A stretch of DNA of 64,000 bases from UBA10677 sp045532295. Lineage in GTDB: Bacteria; Bacillota; Clostridia; Christensenellales; Pumilibacteraceae. Positions within the stretch are counted from its first letter, which is position 1. Each line of letters begins with the position of its first letter. The stretch is taken from contig JAZSFP010000016.1 of NCBI GenBank assembly GCA_045532295.1, positions 1-64,000 of the forward strand, given 5' to 3'. The notes beneath the pieces were generated by a model that had not been told where the DNA came from, made no database searches, and saw only the letters and a program-made list of their open reading frames with translations. Position numbers and translations under genes: made by a program. Shown in pieces: positions 52,246-59,814 of the stretch.

Positions 52246-52611
52246 ATGACAGATCAAGAAAAGAACTACGCGCGCCATATCCGCGCTCAGTACCAACCCA
52301 AAACCCAAACCAAAGCGGACACCCTTCGCGCGCTTGACCGCAAAGTCAACCTCCCTGCGCTCGTCTTTGCCTACGTATTCGGCTCAATCGGAGCGCTCGT
52401 TCTCGGCTTTGGTATGTGCCTTGCTATGAACGTTTTACCCTCTCTCATCGCAGACTTTACCGTCGCTATGATAGTGGGCGTTGCTATCGGCGTCGTGGGT
52501 ATCGTTATGGTTAGCGTTAACTACTTTATTTATCTTAAAATCCTTACTACTCGTAAGCAAAAGTACGCTGACGAAATCAATCGCGTTTGCGACGAAATTC
52601 TTCAAGACTAA
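52246..52611 (+). CDS. Small membrane protein of unknown function
   Basis: 121 residues. A basic soluble N-terminus (about 1-35; RAQYQPKTQTKADTLRALDR) and two membrane helices (about 38-62 and 70-97) separated by a short turn, then a charged C-terminus (TTRKQKYADEINRVCDEIL). No family recognised beyond this layout. AAAGGAG precedes the ATG; a TATAAT at about 52194 suggests its own promoter. A strong terminator follows. Confidence 0.75.
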   Translation: MTDQEKNYARHIRAQYQPKTQTKADTLRALDRKVNLPALVFAYVFGSIGALVLGFGMCLAMNVLPSLIADFTVAMIVGVAIGVVGIVMVSVNYFIYLKILTTRKQKYADEINRVCDEILQD

Positions 52612-52612
52612 A

Positions 52613-52652
52613 AACCACGCCACTCTCTCTTTGAGGGTGGCTTTTTCACTTG
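52613..52652 (+). terminator. Terminator of the small membrane protein gene
   Basis: GCCACTCTC-TCTTT-GAGGGTGGC followed by TTTTT. Confidence 0.85.
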
Positions 52653-52848
52653 CTTTTAACATAACTTTTATTAAGTTTTTGCTTTTTCGCTATTTGCTTT
52701 TAACTTACGACAGTTATAATAGTAGTATCAATAAAGCCTTTTTCCTTCCTTCTTTATATATGGAAAAGTCACACTACTCCTTTAGTGTGGCTTTTCTCAC
52801 GGTTTTTACCACTTTTATAAATTTTTCCGCCAAAAGCCCCTTTTTTAG
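52653..52848 (+). other. AT-rich spacer with a second terminator-like hairpin
   Basis: A TATAAT at about 52716 with a poor -35 box (TTGCTT, 15-base spacer) precedes an AT-rich tract and the hairpin GTCACACTA...TAGTGTGGC plus TTTTCT (52767-52797). This could be a short transcript of about 75 bases or a backup terminator. No ORF was seen. Confidence 0.25.
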
Positions 52849-52877
52849 TTGACAAACCACGCTTTTTTATCTATAAT
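52849..52877 (+). promoter_or_regulatory. Sigma-A promoter of tRNA-Arg
   Basis: TTGACA (52849-52854), 17-base spacer, TATAAT (52872-52877), about 30 bases before the tRNA. Confidence 0.75.
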
Positions 52878-52907
52878 AATAAGGCTTGATTGAAAAGCGT
52901 ACTTTTT

Positions 52908-52984
<77 letters not shown>

Positions 52985-52985
52985 A

Positions 52986-53020
52986 GAAAAAACCATCACC
53001 TTGTGTGATGGCTTTTTCTT
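52986..53020 (+). terminator. Terminator of tRNA-Arg
   Basis: GCCATCAC-type stem: CCATCAC-CTT-GTGTGATGG followed by CTTTTTCTTT. Confidence 0.8.
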
Positions 53021-53029
53021 TGTCTACCT

Positions 53030-53125
53030 GCACGAGCCCGAATTTGCTCCACAGGAGCAATATTCGCGAACCAACGCTTTAGCGTTAGTTCCAAAGGACG
53101 CGCAAGAACGCGTCCGCTACTCCTT
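53030..53125 (+). repeat. Three-hairpin repeat downstream of tRNA-Arg
   Basis: Three consecutive hairpins: GAATTTGCTCC-ACA-GGAGCAATATTC, AACGC-TTTA-GCGTT and GGACGCG-CAAGAA-CGCGTCC. The part CGCGAACCAACGC...GCGTTAGTTCCAAAGGA closely resembles CGCGGACCAACGC...GCGTTAGTCCAAGGGA behind tRNA-Ser at 63664-63697. It is a dispersed structured repeat with unknown function. Confidence 0.65.
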
Positions 53126-53176
53126 ACGCCACTCCTCTTCAATAAACAAAAAAATTAAAACCTCCCCTAAAAATCG

Positions 53177-53205
53177 TTGACAAATTTAAAGCGGAGGAAT
53201 ATAAT
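53177..53205 (+). promoter_or_regulatory. Sigma-A promoter of the T-box transcript
   Basis: TTGACA (53177-53182), 17-base spacer, TATAAT (53200-53205), just before the T-box leader. Confidence 0.75.
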
Positions 53206-53211
53206 TTAGAA

Positions 53212-53490
53212 AACGATATATAAAAACTATGACGAAGACGGTCTTGAAACGGATTATTACAGAGAACTGGTGGTTGGTGCAAACCAGCGTAATCGTTTCT
53301 AACGACTTATCACTTCCGAGTTGGAAACCCCAAAGATGATTTCAAGTAGGCGTTTTCCGTGTTTGCTACGTTAGTGCATAGGAGTTGTTGGACTCTGAAG
53401 GCGGTAGTTTATTTAACTACAATTTGAGTGGTACCGCGAGTATGTTATACCCGTCTCAAAGAGAAAATCTTGAGACGGGTTTTCTGTTTA
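53212..53490 (+). promoter_or_regulatory. T-box riboswitch, probable Ile specifier (ATC)
   Basis: Stem I is recognisable: ATGACGAAGACGG at its base, AGAGAACTGGTGG and GGTGCAAACCAG at the distal loops. The T-box antiterminator sequence GAGTGGTACCGCG is at 53426-53438, followed by the terminator CCCGTCTCAA...TTGAGACGGG plus TTTTCTG (53450-53486). The specifier position, directly before ACTTCCGAG on the 3' side of the Stem I loop, reads ATC (53309-53311), an isoleucine codon. Uncharged tRNA-Ile should allow read-through into the ACT-MBL gene. Class is certain; the amino acid is read by analogy. Confidence 0.92.
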
Positions 53491-53594
53491 AAAATACTAA
53501 AAGATTTTTTAAGGAGGTTTTTGCTCTTTCTATTCTACGCTAAGCCGTCAAAAACGTTTAGCAATTAAACTTTAACGAGCGAACTTTGATTATT

Positions 53595-55034
53595 ATGAAA
53601 AAGACGTACGTAACGAAAATGCCTAATCACATCGGCGCTTTTCTAAAAGCAAGTAAATGTTTTTCAGAACTGGGCATTAATATCACGAGAGTAAGTTACA
53701 ATAAAGCAGTTGATTCCCACACGCTATTTATTGAAGTAGACGGCGAAGAGGCGCAATTTGAAAAGGCTAATAAAAAATTACAAGAAATAGGCTATCTTTC
53801 AAACGGCGACGCAAACACTAAAATCGTTTTACTTGAGTTCCGTTTAGAAGATAAACCCGGTAGCGTAACGAGTGTTTTAGAGTTAATCAGTCAATTTAAT
53901 TTTAACATTTCATATATAAGTTCTCAAGAAAACGGGAGCGATTATCAGTACTTTAAGATGGGTTTATACGTTGATGAAACGAAAGATTTAACCGAATTTT
54001 TAGCGCAAGCCGAAAAACTTTGCGAAGTTAAAGTAATTGATTATAACAATACCGAAAAAGTTTTTGATAACAGTATATTTTATAATTCTTACGTTGACGG
54101 ATTGGTTAAAACGATGAAACTTTCCGAGAAAAAGAAAGAAGACCTTTTAGTTAACGTAAATTTAGCGATGCAAACGCTTGACGAGCAAGGGCTTTCGCCT
54201 TATAAAACTTTTGATAGCATAAGTAAATTTGCAGAACTTTTGGCTGAAAGTAGAGGACGCAACTTTAACCCCAGAGTTACCGTACATAAAATAACCGAAA
54301 AGACGAAAATTACTTTAATAGAGCCCAATTGTGGTAGCAATACCGCTATTATAGAGAGCGACGGCGAAAGAGCGTTCGTGGATTCGGGATACGCTTGCTA
54401 TAAAGATGAAATGCTTGGACTAATTAAAAGTTTAGTTCCAAATTTTAGAGAAAGCGCGGAAAGATTGATTATTACGCACGCGGACGTCGACCACTGCGGT
54501 TTGCTTAACGAGTTTGACGAAGTTATACTAAGCCAGAGAAGTTTTGAAAGTTTGAGCGCAGAAACGGATAAAAGCGCTGGTTTTAGGGAAAGAAATTACT
54601 TGCATTTGCCGTACGTGAACATTTGTAAGACTTTAACTGATTATAGAACGGTTGACAAAAGCAAACTTCGTCCTTCGTGGAATAAATCAAGTTTAACCGC
54701 GCCGATAGAACAAATAGGCTTTTTCTCTTTAGGCGAACTTAATTTTGAAGTTTACGAGGGTAAAGGTGGTCATTTGCTTGGAGAAATTATTTTGATCGAT
54801 TACGAACATAAACTTGCTTTTACGGGCGACGTATTTATTAATCTTAGCGATTTAACCAAAAAACAAGCCGAATATAATCAATACGCTCCGATATTGATGA
54901 CTTCAGTAGATACCGATGCAAAACTTTGCGCAAAAGAGCGTTCCGCTTTCTTGCAAAGATTAGGCGTTGGCGCGTGGAGTATATTTGGCGGACACGGTGG
55001 AAAGAAGGAATATTTACCACAAACGACTAAATAA
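53595..55034 (+). CDS. ACT-ACT-metallo-beta-lactamase fusion protein
   Basis: 479 residues. Two ACT domains (about 2-75 and 80-150; PNHIGAFLKASKCFSELGI and LEDKPGSVTSVLELISQFN) bind amino acids in many regulated enzymes. A helical linker (about 170-230) leads to an MBL domain (about 245-475) with ITHADVDHCGLL (the HxHxDH motif with its second His replaced by Asp), GKGGHLLGEI, AFTGDVFIN and FGGHGG. It is controlled by the T-box upstream. There is no good Shine-Dalgarno site; TTG at 53586 is an alternative start. The gene is AT-richer than its neighbours and uses AGA arginine codons, suggesting transfer. Function unknown; hydrolysis tied to isoleucine or branched-chain status is inferred. Confidence 0.82.
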   Translation: MKKTYVTKMPNHIGAFLKASKCFSELGINITRVSYNKAVDSHTLFIEVDGEEAQFEKANKKLQEIGYLSNGDANTKIVLLEFRLEDKPGSVTSVLELISQFNFNISYISSQENGSDYQYFKMGLYVDETKDLTEFLAQAEKLCEVKVIDYNNTEKVFDNSIFYNSYVDGLVKTMKLSEKKKEDLLVNVNLAMQTLDEQGLSPYKTFDSISKFAELLAESRGRNFNPRVTVHKITEKTKITLIEPNCGSNTAIIESDGERAFVDSGYACYKDEMLGLIKSLVPNFRESAERLIITHADVDHCGLLNEFDEVILSQRSFESLSAETDKSAGFRERNYLHLPYVNICKTLTDYRTVDKSKLRPSWNKSSLTAPIEQIGFFSLGELNFEVYEGKGGHLLGEIILIDYEHKLAFTGDVFINLSDLTKKQAEYNQYAPILMTSVDTDAKLCAKERSAFLQRLGVGAWSIFGGHGGKKEYLPQTTK

Positions 55035-55119
55035 GGATAGTCTAATAAAGACGGCTCGCGCCGTCTTTAGTTTCTTATTCGCTTTTCTCTTCGTCCGTCA
55101 CGATAATTATTTAAATCGC

Positions 55120-55148
55120 TTGCCAAAACGAGCAAAGCAGTGTATAAT
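55120..55148 (+). promoter_or_regulatory. Sigma-A promoter of the ZIP gene
   Basis: TTGCCA (55120-55125), 17-base spacer, TATAAT (55143-55148). Confidence 0.6.
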
Positions 55149-55179
55149 TATATCGTAACTTCACTTTAGGAGAAAAAGT

Positions 55180-55944
55180 ATGGATATCGTTATTCTTACT
55201 GCGCTTGGAGTAGGCGGAGCAACGGTAATAGGCGCTGGTCTTGGCTTTCTTTTCAAAAACCCCTCCCATAAATTCAACGACGTAATTCTTTCGTTTGCGG
55301 GAGGCGTTATGCTTTCTGCGGCGGTAATAGGACTTATAATCCCCTCTCTTGAACACGGCGACGGCTCTTGGGTTTCACTGCTTATAACCGTTCTTGGTTT
55401 TTTTGCAGGCGCAATCTGTCTTAACCTCGTAGATAAACTCGTGCCTCACCTTCACAAGATGACGGGTATTGACCAAGAATCTCACCCAGATAACGCTACG
55501 AGGCTTAATAAGGTTTTACTGTTCGTTATTGCTATTGCTATCCACAATCTTCCCGAAGGAATAGCAGCAGGCGTGAGTTTCGGCACGGGCAATAACGCTC
55601 AAGCGCTAACCGTTGCAGGTGGCATCGCGCTACAAAATATTCCCGAGGGTATGGTAATTATCGCGCCTATGATAGCCTCGGGTATGAAAAAAGGTCGAAC
55701 CTTTCTAATTGCGCTTTTTACGGGCATTATCGAAGTAGTTGGGACGTTTATAGGCTACTTCGCAGTATCAATTTCCACCGCTATTCTTCCCTTTGCTCTC
55801 GCTTTTGCCGGCGGAACGATGCTCTACGTTATAAGCGACGAAATGATACCTGAAACGCACTCGCACGGCAACGAGCGTAGCGCAACCTACGCGCTCCTTA
55901 TCGGTTTTGCCGTTATGCTTGCTTTTGATTTTTTCCTTGGATAA
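55180..55944 (+). CDS. ZIP-family metal transporter
   Basis: 254 residues, eight membrane helices. The metal-path motifs are HNLPEGIAAGVSFG in helix 4 and QNIPEGMVIIAP in helix 5; a histidine-containing loop (ETHSHGNE) sits before the last helix. It imports Zn2+ or another divalent metal by facilitated transport. AGGAG precedes the ATG; monocistronic with its own promoter and terminator. No Zur-type operator was recognised. Confidence 0.92.
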   Translation: MDIVILTALGVGGATVIGAGLGFLFKNPSHKFNDVILSFAGGVMLSAAVIGLIIPSLEHGDGSWVSLLITVLGFFAGAICLNLVDKLVPHLHKMTGIDQESHPDNATRLNKVLLFVIAIAIHNLPEGIAAGVSFGTGNNAQALTVAGGIALQNIPEGMVIIAPMIASGMKKGRTFLIALFTGIIEVVGTFIGYFAVSISTAILPFALAFAGGTMLYVISDEMIPETHSHGNERSATYALLIGFAVMLAFDFFLG

Positions 55945-55982
55945 AATAATCCCTCCACATATTTTATGGAGGGCTTTTTTTT
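55945..55982. terminator. Bidirectional terminator
   Basis: CCCTCCA-CATATTTTA-TGGAGGG with TTTTTTTT to the right and an AT-rich left flank; serves the ZIP gene and the convergent tspO-type gene. Confidence 0.8.
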
Positions 55983-56469
55983 ATAGATTATAGGCGTAAA
56001 TCATAATACCAAGATACTCCGCGAAGATAAGCCACGCAAGATAGGGGATTAATAGAACTGCCGAGGCTTTATTTAGGCGAAAGTTTACCATAATGAGCGC
56101 AAGCGTTAACGACACCGTTGCCGATAGCACTATGAACGAAAGTAGATAATTGCGCATCAAAAAGAAGGTAAACGGCCAAGCAAAGTTATGAAAAAGTTGC
56201 ATACCAAATAACACTAAACTTGCCGTTTTCATTGCGCCGTTTTCTTCCCTAAGCGTTAGGTAAAGTGACGCGCCCATAAGCGCGTAGAGGACGGGCCACA
56301 CGAGTGAGAAAACCCAGTCGGGCGGAGTGAGGTTAGGGCGAACTAATCCCGTATAACCACTATCTGCGCCTGACAGCATACCCACGAGCCAACCTGCTCC
56401 CACGATAAGCGCGGAAACGCCCGCGCCCTTTAACAGTTCTTTCCATTTATTTGACATTACCGCTTGCAT
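55981..56469 (-). CDS. TspO/MBR-family protein
   Basis: 162 residues, five membrane helices. The family signature is clear: RPNLTPPDWVFSLVWPVLYALMG at about 40-62 (tryptophan-rich), then MQLFHNFAWPFTFF. TspO proteins bind porphyrins and other lipids or photo-oxidised tetrapyrroles; the cellular role varies. The start at 56469 has AAGGAG at good spacing and is preferred over the ATG four codons later. It lies 34 bases after uppP and is probably cotranscribed with it. Confidence 0.92.
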   Translation of the reverse strand: MQAVMSNKWKELLKGAGVSALIVGAGWLVGMLSGADSGYTGLVRPNLTPPDWVFSLVWPVLYALMGASLYLTLREENGAMKTASLVLFGMQLFHNFAWPFTFFLMRNYLLSFIVLSATVSLTLALIMVNFRLNKASAVLLIPYLAWLIFAEYLGIMIYAYNL

Positions 56470-56503
56470 AAAATTCTCCTTTGTCTTTAGTTTAACGCAA
56501 AAC

Positions 56504-57265
56504 TTAGAAAATATGCAAGAATAAATCGTTGATAGTTATAATTACTGAAAGCAAAACGAGATAGATTATAAACGGTTTTGCGTTGTTTTTCTTAAACTCG
56601 CCTTTGACTATATAAAGAGCAACAAGTCCGCTTATAAAAGCGGTAATAAAACCTACGGCAAGGGCTAAAAACGATACGCTCATACTCTCGCTTTCGCCTA
56701 TTCCAAGCACCGCCGAGCCCACTATAAGCGGAAGAGACATTATGAACGAATACGACGCGCCCTCTTCCCGCTCAATACCTAAAAGCGAGAGCGTAGTCGT
56801 GGTTACGCCACTTCTCGAAAGACCGGGAAAAATGGCAAATCCTTGGCTAATTCCTACGATTACTGCGTCCATTTTCGTCATAGATTTTTGCATACGGTTG
56901 TTAAATTTTGAGCCAAGCGTTAATAAAACAGCGGTTAGAATAAAGAACACGGGCAACGCTTTCCCGTCGAAAAAACTTTCGGCAAAGTCTTTAATAAACA
57001 GGACCACCACCCCCGATAGTACCGTCGAAATTATTAGCATTAAGCCCTTTTCTCCAAAGGGGTTTTTGAGTATTTTGACTAAATCTTTCCAAAAAACTAT
57101 AACGATTGCAAAAGCGGAAGCAAGGTGCAAAATAAGGTCGAAATACATTGAACTTTCCACCTTACAAATTCTTGACATAAGGGCAAGGTGTCCGCTACTC
57201 GACACGGGCAAAAACTCCGTTGCTCCCTGAACTATTCCCATAATTAAAGCCTCTAAAATACTCAT
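56504..57265 (-). CDS. uppP: Undecaprenyl-diphosphatase
   Basis: 253 residues, about seven or eight membrane helices. Both catalytic regions of the BacA family are present: FLPVSSSGHLALMSR near the N-terminus and FPGLSRSGVTTTT in the second half. It removes a phosphate from undecaprenyl diphosphate to recycle the lipid carrier for peptidoglycan; extra copies give bacitracin resistance. A TATAAT (57271-57276) lies five bases before the ATG but without a good -35 box, and no Shine-Dalgarno site is seen. Confidence 0.95.
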   Translation of the reverse strand: MSILEALIMGIVQGATEFLPVSSSGHLALMSRICKVESSMYFDLILHLASAFAIVIVFWKDLVKILKNPFGEKGLMLIISTVLSGVVVLFIKDFAESFFDGKALPVFFILTAVLLTLGSKFNNRMQKSMTKMDAVIVGISQGFAIFPGLSRSGVTTTTLSLLGIEREEGASYSFIMSLPLIVGSAVLGIGESESMSVSFLALAVGFITAFISGLVALYIVKGEFKKNNAKPFIIYLVLLSVIITINDLFLHIF

Positions 57266-57309
57266 AGTTAATTATATTGAAAAAGTTTGAAAAATATGGC
57301 TTATTTGTC

Positions 57310-57338
57310 TTGCCTTTTTATAATACTTTTGTTATAAT
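57310..57338 (+). promoter_or_regulatory. Sigma-A promoter of the GH20-like/trmL unit
   Basis: TTGCCT (57310-57315), 17-base spacer, TATAAT (57333-57338). Confidence 0.6.
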
Positions 57339-57372
57339 AACATAAAATCAATGCAATTTTTTGGAGGAACTT

Positions 57373-59226
57373 ATGAAAATCAACTTCTCTACATTAAGTC
57401 AAGAACTGTTAGCAAAAACGAACGAAGTTGCTAATCAAATCGGACTTGAGCCCTCTCTTCAAGGTCTTCCCTTAACGGCTGAACAGGGCGAAAAACTTAC
57501 CGTCGTTTGCGACGGAAAGAGCGTAAAGATTACTTATCCTACGCTCAATCAGTATTTCCGCGCGCTTTTCATCTTGGCGCAAAACGGCAGTAAGAAGTTC
57601 TCGGTTAGCGAAGATTGTCACGCAAGCGAACTGGGTATTATGCTTGACTGTTCGAGAAACGCGGTAAGAAACCTTACTCATCTTAAGGAAATTATCCGAC
57701 ACCTTGCGCTTATGGGTTACAACCAACTTCAACTTTATACCGAAGACACTTACGAAGTTGAGAACGAGCCTTACTTTGGCTATGGCAGAGGTAGATACAC
57801 TATTGCCGAAATGAAGGAAATTGACGATTACGCTTTCTCGTTCGGCATTGAAGTAGTACCCTGTATTCAAACGCTTGCTCACCTAAATTGCATATTCCGT
57901 TGGCCTGCCTACTACGGCGTAAAAGATACGGCGGATATACTTCTTATTGACGAAGAGCGCACTCATATTCTTATTAACAATATGTTTTACACTCTTTCAA
58001 AGACTTTCCGTTCTCGCAAAATCCATATCGGTATGGACGAGGCGCATATGGTAGGAAGAGGCGCGTACGAAGATAGATTTGGCCACGTGCCCAACAAAAG
58101 CGAACTTATCTTAAAGCATCTTAAAAAGGTAGTTGAACTTGCCGACAAGTACGGCTACAAGCCTATGATGTGGTCGGATATGTTTTTCCGCCTCGCCTTT
58201 AACGGTAGTTATTACCTTCCCGAAGGTCAAAAACCCGAAATCCCCGAAGAAGTTAGAAACAAAGTCCCCGAAAATTTACGCCTCGTTTACTGGGATTACT
58301 ACCATAGCGACTATCAACCGTATTTGGATATGCTTGACGGTCACCTCGCTTTCAATCGCGAAGTTATGTTCGCAGGCGGCGCGTGGACTTGGCAAGGCTT
58401 TGCTCCTATGAACGAATTTTCGCTCTATACCACTAAACTTGCAATAGACGCTTGTTTAGAGAAAAACGTTGATAAAATTCTCCTCACGATGTGGGGTGAC
58501 AACGGCGCAGAGTGTTCTGCTTTAGGCGTTCTTCCCACTCTTTGCTACACGGCTGAGCGTGTTTACGGTCACGATACTTACGACAAAGCGTTCAAAACGC
58601 TAACGGGCGTTGACCTTAATAAATTCCTCACTATTGACCTTCCCAACAAGGTTATTCCCCCTAAAAATAAACCCACCACGACTAACCCCTGTAAGTTCGC
58701 CCTCTACTCCGATACTATCGGCGGTTGGCTCGATTACGCGTTCAAAAAGGACGGCGGAAAGACTTACGGAGAATTCGCTAAAACTTTACGCGAAACGGAA
58801 AAAACGGCTAAAAATTACGCATACGTATTTAAAACTTTGCGACTTTTGTGTGAGGTTCTCGAACTTAAATACGACCTTGGCGCAAAGACGAGAGAGGCTT
58901 ATAAGTGCGGTGATAAACTTGCCGTTAAGAAACTTATAAAGACTAATTACCTTCCTCTTATTAAACGCCTTGACGCTTTCTATAACGCTTTCAAAGAGCA
59001 ATGGATGAAAGAAAATAAGCCTAACGGATTTGAAGTTCAGGACTACCGCATCGGCGGACTTATCCAACGCACCAAGCACAATATTGAAACACTCAAAGCG
59101 TGGATTGACGGCAAACTTGAGAAAATCGTTCAATTCGAAGAGTCTATGCTCGAACCTAATGCTGAGGGTTATACCTTTGGTGGATACAATGATTTTGCCG
59201 GCAACGTTACGGTTTGTCCTTTCTAA
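57373..59226 (+). CDS. GH20-like beta-N-acetylhexosaminidase
   Basis: 617 residues from the ATG at 57373 (GGAGG upstream). An N-terminal alpha/beta domain (about 1-80) precedes a TIM barrel (about 85-400): GIMLDCSRNAVRNLTHLK, NQLQLYTEDTYEV and the catalytic Asp-Glu pair D222-E223 in IHIGMDEAHMVG. A helical C-terminal region (about 430-617) follows. The DE pair supports substrate-assisted hydrolysis of terminal GlcNAc/GalNAc. No signal peptide, so it probably acts on imported fragments. It shares an operon with trmL and is close to a ROK kinase that could phosphorylate the released sugar. Confidence 0.85.
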   Translation: MKINFSTLSQELLAKTNEVANQIGLEPSLQGLPLTAEQGEKLTVVCDGKSVKITYPTLNQYFRALFILAQNGSKKFSVSEDCHASELGIMLDCSRNAVRNLTHLKEIIRHLALMGYNQLQLYTEDTYEVENEPYFGYGRGRYTIAEMKEIDDYAFSFGIEVVPCIQTLAHLNCIFRWPAYYGVKDTADILLIDEERTHILINNMFYTLSKTFRSRKIHIGMDEAHMVGRGAYEDRFGHVPNKSELILKHLKKVVELADKYGYKPMMWSDMFFRLAFNGSYYLPEGQKPEIPEEVRNKVPENLRLVYWDYYHSDYQPYLDMLDGHLAFNREVMFAGGAWTWQGFAPMNEFSLYTTKLAIDACLEKNVDKILLTMWGDNGAECSALGVLPTLCYTAERVYGHDTYDKAFKTLTGVDLNKFLTIDLPNKVIPPKNKPTTTNPCKFALYSDTIGGWLDYAFKKDGGKTYGEFAKTLRETEKTAKNYAYVFKTLRLLCEVLELKYDLGAKTREAYKCGDKLAVKKLIKTNYLPLIKRLDAFYNAFKEQWMKENKPNGFEVQDYRIGGLIQRTKHNIETLKAWIDGKLEKIVQFEESMLEPNAEGYTFGGYNDFAGNVTVCPF

Positions 59227-59229
59227 ACT

Positions 59230-59691
59230 ATGCTAAATATCGTATTAGTTGAACCCGAAATTCCACAAAACACGGGCAACATTGCGCGTACTTGCGCCTG
59301 CACGAACACTCGTCTTCATCTCGTTCGCCCCTTTGGGTTTGAAATTAGCGACAAAACGCTCAGACGCGCCGGGCTTGATTACTGGGATAAAGTGGACATA
59401 GTTTACTACGACAGTCTTGAAGACTTTTTGCAAAAGCACGAGGGAGACAAACTCTTTTACGCTACGACCAAAGCGAAGAAGTCATATACCGAAATGGCTA
59501 TCCCCGATAATTCTTATATCCTTTTTGGAAAAGAGACGAAGGGACTGCCGGAAGACTTAATATTCTCCGACTACGAAAACGCTATTCGTATTCCTATGTT
59601 CGGTTCGTTGCGTTCTCTCAACCTATCGAACTCGGTAGCGATAATTCTTTACGAGGCTTTACGCCAAAACGACTTTTTCGGTCAAAAATAA
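59230..59691 (+). CDS. trmL: tRNA (cytidine/uridine-2'-O-)-methyltransferase TrmL
   Basis: 153 residues. SPOUT fold: LVEPEIPQNTGNIARTC at the N-terminus, FGKETKGLPEDLI, and the trefoil-knot SAM site IRIPMFGSLRSLNLSNSVAI. It 2'-O-methylates the wobble base of tRNA-Leu isoacceptors. It starts three bases after the hexosaminidase stop codon, without a clear Shine-Dalgarno site, so translation is probably coupled. Confidence 0.94.
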   Translation: MLNIVLVEPEIPQNTGNIARTCACTNTRLHLVRPFGFEISDKTLRRAGLDYWDKVDIVYYDSLEDFLQKHEGDKLFYATTKAKKSYTEMAIPDNSYILFGKETKGLPEDLIFSDYENAIRIPMFGSLRSLNLSNSVAIILYEALRQNDFFGQK

Positions 59692-59699
59692 ACGCGAAA

Positions 59700-59730
59700 G
59701 GGCAATCAACGGATTGTCCTTTTTTGTTAC
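59700..59730 (+). terminator. Terminator of the GH20-like/trmL unit
   Basis: GGGCAATC-AACG-GATTGTCC followed by TTTTTTG. Confidence 0.85.
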
Positions 59731-59779
59731 AAAATTTGCGGAAATCATAACATAAAACGGGGTTTTATTCTTTCGCGTA

Positions 59780-59808
59780 TTGACAAGTAGCCTTAATAGT
59801 GTTATAAT
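59780..59808 (+). promoter_or_regulatory. Sigma-A promoter of the glycyl-radical enzyme gene, leaderless geometry
   Basis: TTGACA (59780-59785), 17-base spacer, TATAAT (59803-59808), six bases (GACGAT), then ATG at 59815. Confidence 0.75.
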
Positions 59809-59814
59809 GACGAT

